Shown here: positions 1 to 9,436 of the stretch, in pieces
Layout of the letters: each line of letters starts with the position of its first letter
How positions within the stretch are numbered: position 1 is the stretch's first letter
DNA from: Arthrobacter sp. APC 3897
GTDB taxonomy: Bacteria > Actinomycetota > Actinomycetes > Actinomycetales > Micrococcaceae
DNA: 64,000 nt
Reading direction: 5' to 3'
NCBI RefSeq assembly: GCF_030407495.1
Contig: NZ_JASDDG010000003.1
Location: 124,001-188,000 of the forward strand
The notes under the pieces: model-generated
Databases searched by the model: none
Seen by the model: only the letters and a program-made list of their open reading frames with translations
What the model was told of the DNA's origin: nothing
Position numbers and translations under genes: made by a program

Positions 1-1350
1 GCCTGCCTGCATGTAGTCGTTGGTGCGGGGCAGGCGGGCACGGGTCAGGCGGCCTTCAAGCTCCGGGCCGAGCTCGGACGGCGCAGTCTTGGGTGCCTCC
101 TGGAGCCCGCCGGTGATGTTCGGCTCATAATTCACGTGCGGGTTCTGGCCCGGCGCAAGGTCGGTGCCGAAGGACATCTGGCCGCCGCGCTGGTTGGTGG
201 CAACCCGGGCGTTCTTCGCGGAGTTCACCGGAAGCTGCAGATAGTTCGGTCCCACCCGGTAGCGCTGCGTGTCCGAGTAGCTGAACGTACGTCCCACGAG
301 CATCTTGTCATCGGAGAACTCCAGCCCGTCCACCAGCACACCGGTGCCGAAGGCGATCTGCTCGTTCTCGTTGTGGTGGTCCGTAACATTGCGGTTCAGA
401 GTCATGGTGCCCACGTACTTGGGCTCAAAGTCCTGCTCCGGCCAGGTCTTGGTGTCATCCAGCGGGTCAAAGTCCAGTTCCGGATGATCGTGGTCATCCA
501 TCAGCTGCACGTACAGGTCCCACTGCGGGTAGTCTCCGCGCTCGATGGCCTCGTACAGGTCCTTGGACGCGTGGCCGAGGTCGTTGGCCTGGATGTTCGC
601 GGCGTCTTCCTCGGTCAGGGACTTCACGCCCTGCTTCGGCTGCCAGTGGTACTTGACCAGCTTGGACTCGCCCTGGGCGTTGACCCAGCGGTAGGTGTTC
701 ACGCCAAAGCCCTGCATGTGGCGGTAGTCCGCGGGGATGCCGCGCGGGCTGAAGAGGTTCACCAGCATGTGCATGGACTCGGGGGTCTGCGACATGAAGT
801 CGAAAATCCGGGCCGGTTCCTGCCGGAAGGTGACGGGGTCCGGCTTGAGGGAGTGAATGACGTCCGGGAACTTGATGGCGTCGCGGATGAAGAACACGCC
901 CAGGTTGTTGCCGACCAGGTCCCAGTTGCCGTCTTCGGTGTAGAACTTGATGGCGAAACCGCGGGGATCACGGGCGGCTTCGGACGAGTCACGGCCGCCG
1001 ATCACCGAGGAGAACCGGATGGCGACGTCGGTCTTCTTGCCGGGCTCGGAGAAGAGCTTGGCGCGGGTGTACTTGGCAATGGGCTCGTCACCCCACTTGC
1101 CGGAGGCCTCGAACTCGCCGTAGGCCACAAAACCCCGGGCATGAACCACGCGCTCCGGGATCCGCTCACGGTCGAAATGGCTGATCTTTTCCAGAAGCTG
1201 GTAGTTCTCCAGCGTGGCAGGACCGCGGGCACCCACGGTGCGGGTGTTCTGGTTGTCGTAAACCGGATGCCCCTGGCGGGTGGTCAAATGCTGCTGCACG
1301 GCGTCGCTGCCTTCGCTGCCGGCGGGAGTGGAGTTCGCTGCGTCTGTCAT
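1..1350 (-). CDS. katA: Heme catalase, 3' end cut by window edge
   Basis: Cytoplasmic heme catalase that breaks down H2O2 to water and oxygen. The frame starts at the ATG whose last complement base is 1350, just after a GAGAGA-rich stretch, and stays open for 450 codons to the left edge, so the C-terminus is missing. Residues 59-73 read [15 protein letters not shown], the catalase active-site signature with the essential His at 70. [10 protein letters not shown] near residues 354-363 is the proximal heme motif, with the heme-ligating Tyr at about 358. Family identity is clear. Whether it is a small- or large-subunit catalase cannot be decided without the missing end. The gene is divergent from the PPOX protein at 1511. 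Confidence 0.96.
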   Translation of the reverse strand, partial: MTDAANSTPAGSEGSDAVQQHLTTRQGHPVYDNQNTRTVGARGPATLENYQLLEKISHFDRERIPERVVHARGFVAYGEFEASGKWGDEPIAKYTRAKLFSEPGKKTDVAIRFSSVIGGRDSSEAARDPRGFAIKFYTEDGNWDLVGNNLGVFFIRDAIKFPDVIHSLKPDPVTFRQEPARIFDFMSQTPESMHMLVNLFSPRGIPADYRHMQGFGVNTYRWVNAQGESKLVKYHWQPKQGVKSLTEEDAANIQANDLGHASKDLYEAIERGDYPQWDLYVQLMDDHDHPELDFDPLDDTKTWPEQDFEPKYVGTMTLNRNVTDHHNENEQIAFGTGVLVDGLEFSDDKMLVGRTFSYSDTQRYRVGPNYLQLPVNSAKNARVATNQRGGQMSFGTDLAPGQNPHVNYEPNITGGLQEAPKTAPSELGPELEGRLTRARLPRTNDYMQAG

Positions 1351-1510
1351 CACGTTCTCTCTGTGTGGAGTTTGTGGTTCGAGGTCAGATCCTTCATGAC
1401 CAGGGTAAATGTTTCCCACCTCCACTCTTATTGTGTGTCGCTTCACGCGTCAAGCTCGGTTCGAAGGCCGTGCAGTGGCGGCACGGGCCTCCCCTTGGCA
1501 GACTGGGGCC

Positions 1511-1948
1511 ATGACTACCGAAGAACGGCCCCCCATTGTCGAACTGAGTCCCGAGCAGTGCTGGAAGTATCTGGAGAAAACCTTCCACGGACGCCTGGCA
1601 GTGAGCGTGGCCAACCGGCCCAGCATCTATCCGTTGAACTATTACGCGCACGACGGCGTCATTCTGTTCCGTACCAGCCCCGGCACCAAGCTGGCAGAGC
1701 TGACCGTGAATGACCACGTGGCGTTCGAGGCCGACGGAATCCTCAGCGACCAGGCCTGGTCCGTGGTGGTCCAGGGCACCACGCGCACGCTGGACACGCA
1801 GAGCGAGATCGACGACGCGGACGAGTTGCCGCTGCAGCCATGGGTGCGGACCCTGAAGTACCGGTACGTGGAAATTCAGCCCGAAACCATCACGGGCCGG
1901 TTCTTCAACCTGGGCCCGGAACCGGAACGGTACCCCGAGGAGATGTAA
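1511..1948 (+). CDS. Pyridoxamine 5'-phosphate oxidase (PPOX) family FMN-binding protein
   Basis: A 145-residue protein of the split-barrel flavin-binding family. The start is the ATG at 1511 (MTTEERPPIVELS); an upstream in-frame extension is low-complexity and does not look like protein. The segment HGRLAVSVANRPSIYPLNYY, followed by ILFRTSPGTKL, has the beta-strand pattern typical of actinobacterial PPOX/nitroreductase-like proteins. The C-terminus is rich in Pro and Glu. It is divergent from the catalase and convergent with the phosphodiesterase. The substrate is not predictable: members bind FMN, F420, heme or biliverdin. Confidence is good for the family and low for function. Confidence 0.85.
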   Translation: MTTEERPPIVELSPEQCWKYLEKTFHGRLAVSVANRPSIYPLNYYAHDGVILFRTSPGTKLAELTVNDHVAFEADGILSDQAWSVVVQGTTRTLDTQSEIDDADELPLQPWVRTLKYRYVEIQPETITGRFFNLGPEPERYPEEM

Positions 1949-1963
1949 CTCCGGCGGGCGGTA

Positions 1964-2860
1964 TCAGGCGGAAGTCAGCTGCTGGGCGTCCATGATCCGG
2001 ATGCCGGCAGCTGCCAGCCGGCGGCGGGTTTCGGCCTCGTCCACGCGCTCGCCCACGGTGCGGTCCTCATCCAGCGGCACCACTGAGTGCACTACCGAGT
2101 CCTCATAGACATGCACCATGTTGTACGCCTGGCCGGCGTCCTGGCCCCGCGTTCCGGGCGTGGTCAGGTCCTGGGTGTAACAGGTTGCGGACGCCACCGA
2201 GACGGGAATACCCGCGAACGTGGCAAACGTTGAGTAGTGCAGGTGGCCGGCGATAATGGACCGGACATCGGTTCCTTCCAGCACTGCCGCGAGATCGCGC
2301 TGATGGCGCAGTTCCACCAGGACAGTCAGGTCCTGGACGCTGGGGACCGGCGGGTGGTGCAGGGCCAAAATGGTGCCGTCCGGTGCCGGTGTCTCCAGGG
2401 TCTTCCGCAGCCAGTCCAGCTGGGCTCCGCTCAGCTCGCCGTGGTGGTAACCGGGAACGGTGGAATCCAGGGTGATGATCCTCAGCCCGTTGACCATGTA
2501 GACGCGGTCCACCGGAGCCATGTCCGGCGCTTCGTCCAGCAGCGCGGACTTGAGGTGCTCGCGGTTGTCATGGTTGCCCATGGCCCAGATCAGCCGCGCT
2601 CCCATGCGCTCCGCAACGGGCGCCACGATGTCCCGGAGCTTTTTGTAGGCCTGGGGCTCGCCTTTGTCCGCCAGGTCCCCGGTGAACACAATGGCCTCAG
2701 GCCGCTGTCCGGAAGCTTCGAGCTTGGCAAAGAGCTCCTCCAGCTTGGCGCGGCTGTCCACTGCTCCGTAGAGAGGATCGGGACCGGCCACCAGGTGGGT
2801 GTCGCTCAGATGAAGAATGAAATGTCGCGGCCGGGGGTGTTCGGCCGGGAGGAAATCCAT
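1964..2860 (-). CDS. Calcineurin-like metallophosphoesterase (CpdA/Rv0805-like phosphodiesterase)
   Basis: A 298-residue metallophosphoesterase. Metal-binding motifs occur in the usual order: LHLSDTHLV near the N-terminus, [27 protein letters not shown] and [10 protein letters not shown]. This set is that of class III cyclic-nucleotide phosphodiesterases such as CpdA and Rv0805, which hydrolyse 3',5'-cAMP with a di-metal centre. I chose the ATG at 2860 because AAGAAGG lies 5 bases upstream; the frame stays open to 2911 with TTG and ATG alternatives. It is convergent with the PPOX gene, with 15 bp between stops. Activity on cAMP is family inference; other phosphoesters are possible. Confidence 0.88.
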   Translation of the reverse strand: MDFLPAEHPRPRHFILHLSDTHLVAGPDPLYGAVDSRAKLEELFAKLEASGQRPEAIVFTGDLADKGEPQAYKKLRDIVAPVAERMGARLIWAMGNHDNREHLKSALLDEAPDMAPVDRVYMVNGLRIITLDSTVPGYHHGELSGAQLDWLRKTLETPAPDGTILALHHPPVPSVQDLTVLVELRHQRDLAAVLEGTDVRSIIAGHLHYSTFATFAGIPVSVASATCYTQDLTTPGTRGQDAGQAYNMVHVYEDSVVHSVVPLDEDRTVGERVDEAETRRRLAAAGIRIMDAQQLTSA

Positions 2861-3101
2861 GAGGACCTTCTTGTGTCGACAACAGGTGCTTCGGTTCTTC
2901 TTTTCCATCAAACCAGAGTTTCCAGTTGAGGGTGAACCTCAGGCGGCGTGTTCACCACTTGAGTAGTACAGGTAGCTGACGGGACCCGGAGATGCGGAGG
3001 ACCCGCCGGCGGCCGGGTGCGAGTTGAATTACCTGCTCTGGCGCACTTCAGCCGCCGCCCGTAGGCTCGTGGGTGTCAGCGACTTCACGGGAGGACCCCT
3101 C

Positions 3102-3626
3102 ATGAGAATCAGCCACATTCCGTTGCGTCTAACCACGGGCGCGTACATCCTGAACTCCGGCCTGGGCAAACGCGGCCTGGACGAGGAAAGCGCAGCCGGG
3201 CTGCAGCAGATGGCGGCCAACGCGTTTCCCCAGGTCATGGATCTTGACGCTGTCAGGTTTGGCAAACTGCTCAGCGCAGCGGAGATCACGGTGGGCCTGA
3301 CCCTGCTGACACCGTTCGTTCCCAGCCGGTTGGCAGGTCTGGTGCTCGGAGCCTTCTCCGGCGGCATGGTGACCATGTACCTGAAGACTCCGGGACTCAC
3401 GGAAGACGACGGAATCCGGCCCACAGCCCAGGGCACACCCCTGGCCAAGGATTTCTGGATGGCGGGGATTGCCGCTGCACTGCTGCTGGACCGCAAGAAC
3501 CGGACCAAGGTCAAAGAAGTCAAGGTTCCCGCACCGGTGAAGGCCGGGGCGGCAGCCGCGGCCGTGAAAGCTGCCAAGGACATCAAGCACCACAAGGATG
3601 ACAAGGACAGCAAGAAATCCAAGTAG
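3102..3626 (+). CDS. DoxX-like membrane protein with Lys-rich tail
   Basis: A 174-residue protein. The ATG at 3102 follows a clear GGGAGG site. The N-terminal two thirds contain hydrophobic segments (around residues 60-95 and 115-130) with the GLGKRG and AAEITVGLTLL patterns seen in DoxX/SURF4-type membrane proteins. The last 40 residues are Ala/Lys/Asp-rich and hydrophilic (KHHKDDKDSKKSK), probably a cytoplasmic tail. TAGGCT at 3062-3067 is a possible -10 box. A strong hairpin follows the stop. Function is unknown; DoxX relatives are sometimes tied to redox stress. Confidence 0.75.
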   Translation: MRISHIPLRLTTGAYILNSGLGKRGLDEESAAGLQQMAANAFPQVMDLDAVRFGKLLSAAEITVGLTLLTPFVPSRLAGLVLGAFSGGMVTMYLKTPGLTEDDGIRPTAQGTPLAKDFWMAGIAAALLLDRKNRTKVKEVKVPAPVKAGAAAAAVKAAKDIKHHKDDKDSKKSK

Positions 3627-3631
3627 ACCGC

Positions 3632-3672
3632 CAGTGCCCGGCCCTTACCGGTTCGCAGCGGGCCGGGCACTG
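3632..3672 (+). terminator. Hairpin terminator after the DoxX-like gene
   Basis: Perfect 13-bp inverted repeat CAGTGCCCGGCCC / GGGCCGGGCACTG separated by 15 bases, starting 6 bp after the stop at 3626. There is no long T-run, as is common for high-GC actinobacterial terminators. Confidence 0.75.
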
Positions 3673-3731
3673 CCTGCAGGTATTACGTAACACGCAACAC
3701 AGCCGAAACATGGCGGTGGAACACTCGTCAT

Positions 3732-4034
3732 ATGTTTCTCACACACTCGGATAAGGACAAGCTCCTGCTGAGCGTCGCCGGCATGGTGGCACGAGACCGG
3801 CGGTCGCGCGGCGTCCTGCTCAACCATCCCGAAGCCGTGGCACTGATCTCCTGCTGGGTCATTGAGCGGGCCCGTGAGGGCGGACTGGTTGCGGATCTCA
3901 TGAGCGAGGGCCGCAGCGTCCTCACCCGCCGGGACGTCATGGAGGGTGTCCCGGAAATGATTCCGGACCTGCAGATCGAAGCCACCTTTCCCGACGGCCG
4001 CAAGCTGGTCACCATCACGGACCCGATTTCATGA
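3732..4034 (+). CDS. ureA: Urease subunit gamma
   Basis: A 100-residue gamma subunit of nickel urease (urea to ammonia and carbamate). It is full length for the family. [34 protein letters not shown] and the C-terminal [17 protein letters not shown] match UreA throughout. First gene of a tightly packed operon: its stop overlaps the ureB start (ATGA). The ATG at 3732 has only a weak upstream ribosome site. Any promoter must lie in 3673-3731, after the hairpin. Confidence 0.97.
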   Translation: MFLTHSDKDKLLLSVAGMVARDRRSRGVLLNHPEAVALISCWVIERAREGGLVADLMSEGRSVLTRRDVMEGVPEMIPDLQIEATFPDGRKLVTITDPIS

Positions 4035-4372
4035 GCGGCCTGATACCCGGTGAAGTTCGCACCGCTGCAGGTTCCCACAACCTCAACGCCGGCCGCGAAA
4101 CGCGCGTCCTCGTTGTCACCAACCACGGCGACCGGCCCGTCCAGATTGGCTCCCACTTCCACTTTGCCGACGTGAATCCGGCCCTGGGCTTTGACCGGGC
4201 AGCCGCCGTCGGCTTCCGGCTGGGCGTGCCCGCCGGAACCGCCGTGCGCTTCGAACCCGGGGCCTCCCGCGAAGTCACGCTCGTGAAACTGGCGGGCTCC
4301 GGCACCGTGCCCGGGCTCCAACTCCGCGGCAGTGACCCCACCGCCGCACCCGCTTCCGGATCGGAGTCCTGA
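4031..4372 (+). CDS. ureB: Urease subunit beta
   Basis: A 113-residue beta subunit. [10 protein letters not shown] at the start, then [29 protein letters not shown] and [11 protein letters not shown] are the conserved UreB blocks. The last 15 or so residues ([13 protein letters not shown]) are a small variable extension. It overlaps ureA by 4 bp, and its stop overlaps the ureC start (TGATG), indicating translational coupling. Confidence 0.97.
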   Translation: MSGLIPGEVRTAAGSHNLNAGRETRVLVVTNHGDRPVQIGSHFHFADVNPALGFDRAAAVGFRLGVPAGTAVRFEPGASREVTLVKLAGSGTVPGLQLRGSDPTAAPASGSES

Positions 4373-6078
4373 TGCACATCAACCGCCGCGACTATGCCCA
4401 TCTGTACGGCCCCACGGTTGGCGACTCCGTCCGGCTCGGGGACACCGACCTGTGGATCAGCCCGGAGAAGGACTACACCTTCGGCGGCGACGAATCGGTC
4501 TTCGGCGGCGGCAAGAACATCCGCGAATCGATGGCGCAGTCCACCCGCACGTCCGCCGGGGGCGCACCGGACCTGATCATCACCAACGTGCTGATCGTGG
4601 ATCACTGGGGCATTGTCCGGGCCGACGTCGGGGTCAAGGACGGACGCATCGCCGGCATCGGCAAGTCCGGCAACCCGGACATCATGGACAACATCGACCC
4701 CGCCCTGGTGATCGGCCCCGGGACCGAGGTCATCGCCGGCGAGGGGAAGATCCTGACCGCCGGCGGAATCGACACCCACGTGCATCTGCTTGGCACCGAC
4801 GCGCTGCATGAAGCCCTGGCCTCAGGCATCACCACCGTGGGCGGCGGAGGCACCGGCCCCGCAGAGGGTTCCAAGGCCACCACGGTGACCCCCGGTGCGT
4901 GGAACCTGCAGGTGATGCACCGCGCGCTGGACACCCTGCCGATGAACTTCCTGCTCTACGGCAAGGGCAACACCGTCAGCCAGGCAGCCCTGGAGGAGCA
5001 GGCACTGGCCGGTGCCGCCGGCTACAAGGTCCATGAAGACTGGGGCTCCACCCCGGCGGCCATTGACGCGGCGCTGACCGCGGCGGACCGGTGGGGTGTG
5101 CAGGTGGCGCTGCACGCCGATTCCCTGAATGAGGCCGGCTACGTTCAGGACACGCTGGCCGCCATCAAGGGCCGCGGCATCCATGTTTTCCATGCCGAGG
5201 GAGCCGGCGGCGGACATGCCCCGGACATTATTACGGTGGCTTCCGCCGCCAACGTGCTGCCGGCGTCGACCAATCCCACGCTGCCGTTTACGGTCAACAC
5301 CGTGGCCGAGCATCTGGACATGCTGATGGTCTGCCATCACCTGAATCCGCGCATCCCCGAGGACCTCGCGTTTGCCGAGTCCCGGATCCGCGCCAACACC
5401 ATGATGGCCGAGGACGTGCTGCAGGACCTCGGCGCCATGTCCATCACTTCCTCGGATGCGCAGGCAATGGGCCGGATCGGTGAAACCATCACCCGCACCT
5501 GGCAGGTGGCACACGTGATGAAGGACTACATGGGCCCCTCGGAATCGGCCCTGCCTGCGGACAATGAACGTGTCCGCCGGTACATCGCCAAGTACACCAT
5601 CTGCCCCGCGGTGGCCCACGGCATCGACCACGAAGTCGGCTCGGTCGAGGCGGGCAAGATGGCGGATCTGGTGCTGTGGAATCCTGCCTTCTTCGGCATC
5701 CGTCCCTCCCTGGTGATCAAGGGCGGCGCCATTGTGGCGGGCCAGATGGGCGATCCCAATGCTTCTCTGCCCACCCCGCAGCCGGTCTGGATGCGCGAGG
5801 CCCTGGCCGGCAGGGCCTCCTCGGCCCCGCATCTGTCCACCTCCTTCGTGGCGCAGGCGGCCCTGGATGACGGGCTGGCAGACCGGCTGAACCTGGTGCG
5901 GAAGCTGACCGCCATCCGCTCCACGCGTGATGTGACAAAAGCTTCCCTGCCCAATAACACTGCGCTTCCGGACATCCGGGTGAATCCGGAAACCTTCCTG
6001 GTCAGCATCGACGGGCAGGTCATTGAACCCGCGCCGGCCTCGCAGCTTCCGCTGACCCAGCGCTACAGTCTGTTTTGA
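4372..6078 (+). CDS. ureC: Urease subunit alpha (catalytic)
   Basis: A 568-residue catalytic subunit of normal length. All nickel-site elements are present: His136 and His138 (HVH), carbamylated Lys219 (GYKVHEDWG), His248 ([10 protein letters not shown]), His274 ([15 protein letters not shown]) and Asp362 (SSDAQAMGR). The mobile flap Cys321-His322 is in [13 protein letters not shown]. The enzyme is therefore predicted active, provided Ni and CO2 are loaded by the UreF/G/D products encoded downstream. Overlaps the ureB stop by one base and sits a few bases from ureF. Confidence 0.99.
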   Translation: MHINRRDYAHLYGPTVGDSVRLGDTDLWISPEKDYTFGGDESVFGGGKNIRESMAQSTRTSAGGAPDLIITNVLIVDHWGIVRADVGVKDGRIAGIGKSGNPDIMDNIDPALVIGPGTEVIAGEGKILTAGGIDTHVHLLGTDALHEALASGITTVGGGGTGPAEGSKATTVTPGAWNLQVMHRALDTLPMNFLLYGKGNTVSQAALEEQALAGAAGYKVHEDWGSTPAAIDAALTAADRWGVQVALHADSLNEAGYVQDTLAAIKGRGIHVFHAEGAGGGHAPDIITVASAANVLPASTNPTLPFTVNTVAEHLDMLMVCHHLNPRIPEDLAFAESRIRANTMMAEDVLQDLGAMSITSSDAQAMGRIGETITRTWQVAHVMKDYMGPSESALPADNERVRRYIAKYTICPAVAHGIDHEVGSVEAGKMADLVLWNPAFFGIRPSLVIKGGAIVAGQMGDPNASLPTPQPVWMREALAGRASSAPHLSTSFVAQAALDDGLADRLNLVRKLTAIRSTRDVTKASLPNNTALPDIRVNPETFLVSIDGQVIEPAPASQLPLTQRYSLF

Positions 6079-6089
6079 GGGCGGGAAGC

Positions 6090-6824
6090 ATGACATCTTC
6101 CGTGCCCGGCGGCGTCCGCGCAGGGGAATCGGCCATTGCGGCGTTCCTGCTGGCTGATTCGCGCCTTCCGTCGGGCGCGTATTCGCATTCCGCCGGCCTG
6201 GAGCCTGCTGTGATGGCCGGGCTGCAGGTGGACGGCGTCTATCCGTACCTGATCTCCCGTCTGCAGACCGTAGGCCGGATGGAAACCGTTGCCGCTGTGC
6301 TGGCGCACCGCCGGGCCCGGGAAATCTGTGCGGCGGCCGGGCCAAATGACGACGGCGGCGTCCCGGGCTTTGCGGCCCTGGAGGCTGCGCTTGACGCCCG
6401 GACGCCGTCGGCCGCCCAGCGGGATGCGTCCCGCCGCCTCGGCCGGGGAATGCTGCGGCTGGCAGCCACGCTCGCTCCCGGGGATCCTGCCGTCGGCGCC
6501 CTGAAACGGGAGGCACCGCGCCCGCCCCGGCCGGTGGCGCTGGGCGTGGCCGCCGCTGCCTTGGGCGTGGGGGAAGCAGCCCTTGCCCGGCTGTGCTGCT
6601 ACGACGATGCGCAGTCCGTGGTGGCCGCCGCCCTGAAACTGCTGCCCATTGATCCCATGAGCGCCACCGCCTGGATCCTGGACGCCGAACCGCAGATCAA
6701 CGCCGTCGCCGACGAGGCCCTGCAGGCCCGGAGCCTTGAAGACCTTCCCGCACTCAGCGCTCCCCTGATGGAGCACTGGGCTGAAGACCACACCGAAAGA
6801 ACAAGGAGACTGTTCGTTGCCTGA
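6090..6824 (+). CDS. ureF: Urease accessory protein UreF
   Basis: A 244-residue helical accessory protein that, with UreD and UreG, forms the nickel-insertion complex on apo-urease. [20 protein letters not shown] is the recognisable UreF N-terminal block; the helical C-terminal part ([20 protein letters not shown]) also fits. I placed the start at the ATG at 6090, preceded by AGGGCGGG. A TTG at 6075 overlapping the ureC stop would add five residues. Its end overlaps ureG by 8 bp. Confidence 0.93.
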   Translation: MTSSVPGGVRAGESAIAAFLLADSRLPSGAYSHSAGLEPAVMAGLQVDGVYPYLISRLQTVGRMETVAAVLAHRRAREICAAAGPNDDGGVPGFAALEAALDARTPSAAQRDASRRLGRGMLRLAATLAPGDPAVGALKREAPRPPRPVALGVAAAALGVGEAALARLCCYDDAQSVVAAALKLLPIDPMSATAWILDAEPQINAVADEALQARSLEDLPALSAPLMEHWAEDHTERTRRLFVA

Positions 6825-7581
6825 GACCCCGCCCGCCGCTTCACCCCTGTCCGATCCCAACCGTTCGCTGCGCCTGGGCGTTGCCGGACCGGTGGGAACC
6901 GGCAAGAGCTCACTGATCGCCACTATTTGCCGCGCCATGTCCGGGGAGCTGCAGATCGGAGTGATCACCAACGATATTTACACCGACGAGGACGCCCGGT
7001 TCCTGCGCTCGGCCGGTGTGCTGCCCGCGGAACGCATCCGCGCCGTGGAAACCGGAGCCTGCCCCCACACCGCCATCCGCGACGACGTGACCACCAACCT
7101 GCTGGCGGTGGAAGATCTGGAGGCGGACTTCGCCCCGCTGGATCTGGTGCTGGTGGAAAGCGGCGGCGACAATCTCACCGCCACTTTCTCCCCCGCCCTG
7201 GTGGACGCGCAGATCTTCGTCCTGGATGTGGCCGGCGGCGGCGACGTGGCCCGCAAGGGCGGCCCCGGCATTGCCCGGGCGGACCTGCTGGTCATCAACA
7301 AGATTGACCTGGCCCCGCATGTGGACGTGGATGTGGACCTGATGGTCGCTGACGCCACCGCCGCCCGCGAAGGCGGTCCGGTGCTGGCCCTGTCCCGCAA
7401 ACAGCAGGACACCATCGATGACCTCAGTGCGTGGGTTCGCGCCATGGTGGCCCGGCACCGCGCAGGTTCCCATACGCCGCAGGATCCGGGTCCGATGGCA
7501 CCGCATTTCCACGCCGATGAAGACGGCGGTTATATCCATTCGCACGATGAGGAGCCCGGCGCTGTTCCCCACCGGCACTAG
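6817..7581 (+). CDS. ureG: Urease accessory GTPase UreG with His-rich C-terminal tail
   Basis: SIMIBI-class GTPase that powers nickel insertion. It starts at TTG 6817 with AAGGAG about 9 bases upstream. The P-loop GPVGTGKSS is at residues 24-32, and the switch and guanine-recognition segments [22 protein letters not shown] and VINKIDL follow in order. Unusually, the last 29 residues form an acidic tail with three His-x-His motifs (HFH, HSH, HRH). In some other species His clusters in UreG or HypB sit at the N-terminus and store nickel. No ureE lies in the operon, so the tail may replace its metal-binding role (inference). Confidence 0.95.
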   Translation: MPETPPAASPLSDPNRSLRLGVAGPVGTGKSSLIATICRAMSGELQIGVITNDIYTDEDARFLRSAGVLPAERIRAVETGACPHTAIRDDVTTNLLAVEDLEADFAPLDLVLVESGGDNLTATFSPALVDAQIFVLDVAGGGDVARKGGPGIARADLLVINKIDLAPHVDVDVDLMVADATAAREGGPVLALSRKQQDTIDDLSAWVRAMVARHRAGSHTPQDPGPMAPHFHADEDGGYIHSHDEEPGAVPHRH

Positions 7582-8392
7582 GCCCGCCTCCGGCGCCGGC
7601 CCGGCCTCCGTCACTGTCCCCTCCTCCGGCGCCGGCCTCGTGCGGCCGCGCCCCACCCGCATCAGCGTGGAACACGACGGCGGCCGTGCACGGTTCTCAG
7701 TGCTCGATCAAGGACTGTACCTGGCTGCGCGTCCGGTCAACGGGACCGCCCGTCCGCTGCACCTGCGCGTAGCCCTGATCGGCATCCATATGATGCTCCT
7801 GGGCGGTGACGACGTGCGGATTGAAGTCTCAGTGGGCCCCGGCGTCACCCTGGAAGTGGTGGAGCCGGCGGGCCAGGTGGCGTACGACGCCGATTTGGTT
7901 CCCTCCCGCTGGTCCCTGCACGCGGAGCTGGGAGAGGACTCAGCCCTGATCTGGGACGGCGCGTCCTTTGTGGCTGCCGCGGGATCGAATGTGCAGCGGG
8001 AAACCCGGTTGCAGCTGGCCGCAGGGGCGCGCGCCCTGGTCCGCGAGACCCTGGTGCTGGGCCGCAGCGGCGAACACGGCGGCAGGCTGCGCAGCACCAC
8101 CCGTGCCGCCGGACCGGGCGGGGACATCCTCTTCGAAGACCTGAACCTCACCGGCCCGCGGGACCGCGCCGTCGGAATTCTCGGAGCTGCCAAGGCGGTG
8201 GCCAGCGCGACGGCGGTAGGCTGGCGTCCCGGGCAGGCCGCCGTACCCGGTGTGCCCGACGACTCCCGGGCCCGGCGCTTCGATCTGGCCGGGCCGGGAG
8301 CCGTGGCGCGAAGCCTCAGCACCGAAGCCCACCGTGCGGACAGTGCAGCTGCCCCCGTCTACGAGGCGTGGCGGGCTGAACTGACAGGCTAG
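7547..8392 (+). CDS. ureD: Urease accessory protein UreD (UreH)
   Basis: Scaffold protein that recruits UreF and UreG to urease. Matching blocks are [64 protein letters not shown] and the C-terminal [10 protein letters not shown]. The start is uncertain: the ATG at 7547 overlaps ureG by 35 bp and gives 281 residues but has no clear ribosome site, while a GTG at 7640 ([12 protein letters not shown]) would give 250 residues. Last gene of the operon; the next gene begins 96 bp later. Confidence 0.9.
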   Translation: MRSPALFPTGTRPASGAGPASVTVPSSGAGLVRPRPTRISVEHDGGRARFSVLDQGLYLAARPVNGTARPLHLRVALIGIHMMLLGGDDVRIEVSVGPGVTLEVVEPAGQVAYDADLVPSRWSLHAELGEDSALIWDGASFVAAAGSNVQRETRLQLAAGARALVRETLVLGRSGEHGGRLRSTTRAAGPGGDILFEDLNLTGPRDRAVGILGAAKAVASATAVGWRPGQAAVPGVPDDSRARRFDLAGPGAVARSLSTEAHRADSAAAPVYEAWRAELTG

Positions 8393-8488
8393 CCCGTCCG
8401 CGTGTACCGGCTTTGCGGAAGCAGGCTCAGGCTGGTTGGCTGGTGCATGCTGCGCACCCGAGTGCCTGTCCCACGGAAGGAAGACACC

Positions 8489-9436
8489 ATGGCTGAAAGC
8501 CTGCCCGGTTTTACCCGTTTTGAGCAGTTTGCCGTGGACGTCAACGGCATCACCGTGACCGGCCGCCTATCGAGGGCCGGCGATGCCGGTTCTGCGAACT
8601 CCGGTCCCGGAGGCTCCGGTCCCAAGCCGGCGCTGCTGCTGCTGCACGGCCATCCGGAAACCCACCTGATGTGGCACCGGGTTGCCGACGCACTGGCCGA
8701 ACGGTTCACCGTGGTGGCACCGGACCTGCGCGGGTACGGCGGTTCCTCCAAACCCGCAGGAGAAACGGACCACTCCACCTACAGCAAACGGGAAATGGCC
8801 AGGGACGCGGTCCTGCTGATGGAGCATTTCGGTGCCGAGCGGGGTTTTGAAAGTTTCGCCCTGTGCGCCCATGACCGGGGAGCCCGGGTGGGACACCGGA
8901 TGCTGGCGGATTTCCCCGGCAGGGTCTCCCGGGCCATGTTCCTGGACATCGCTCCCACCCTGGACATGTACGCGGCCACCGACCGGGCCTTTGCGGAGGC
9001 GTACTTTCACTGGTTCTTCCTGATTCAGCCGGCTCCTCTGCCCGAGGCCCTCATTGAAGCCAACTCCCGGTCCTACATAGAGAACATCATGGGCAGCCGC
9101 TATGCCGGGCTGGAGCCGTTTCCCGCTCCCGTGCTGGACGCCTATGTGGCAGCTTTATCCTCCCCCGGCGCTGTTCACGCCATGTGCGAGGACTACCGTG
9201 CCTCAGCCACCATTGATCTGGAGCATGACCGGGCGGACCGCGAGGCAGGACGGACTCCGGAGGTGCCGCTGCGGGTGCTCTGGGGTGAGCACGGCGTGAT
9301 TGAGTCGCAGTTCGAGCCGCTGGCGCTCTGGGGCAAAGCAGTGCCCGGCGCCACCGGCAGGGCGGTGGACGCCGGGCACTATCTTCCCGAGGAAGCCCCG
9401 GAGGAAGTACTGGCGGAGATGCTGGCCTTCTTCTAG
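8489..9436 (+). CDS. Alpha/beta hydrolase, haloacetate (fluoroacetate) dehalogenase-like
   Basis: A 315-residue alpha/beta hydrolase starting at ATG 8489 after GGAAGGAAG. The nucleophile is Asp129 in CAHDRGARVGHR rather than Ser, as in haloalkane/haloacetate dehalogenases, and the base is His297 (DAGHYLPEE). Oxyanion-side motif: LLHGHPETHLMWH. The cap contains His174-Trp175 in YFHWFFLIQPAPLPE, the pair that binds the halide in fluoroacetate dehalogenases, and two Arg follow the nucleophile (DRGARVGHR). Best call is a haloacid dehalogenase of the DehH1 type. Some close relatives act as epoxide hydrolases, so the substrate needs testing. Its stop overlaps that of the convergent transporter. Confidence 0.82.
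   Translation: MAESLPGFTRFEQFAVDVNGITVTGRLSRAGDAGSANSGPGGSGPKPALLLLHGHPETHLMWHRVADALAERFTVVAPDLRGYGGSSKPAGETDHSTYSKREMARDAVLLMEHFGAERGFESFALCAHDRGARVGHRMLADFPGRVSRAMFLDIAPTLDMYAATDRAFAEAYFHWFFLIQPAPLPEALIEANSRSYIENIMGSRYAGLEPFPAPVLDAYVAALSSPGAVHAMCEDYRASATIDLEHDRADREAGRTPEVPLRVLWGEHGVIESQFEPLALWGKAVPGATGRAVDAGHYLPEEAPEEVLAEMLAFF

Noticed and set aside
136-1713. Long plus-strand open frame opposite the catalase
   Set aside because: The minus strand carries unmistakable catalase motifs; the plus frame is an antisense shadow.
4822-6516. Long minus-strand open frame opposite ureC and ureF
   Set aside because: Shadow of urease genes, no recognisable domains.
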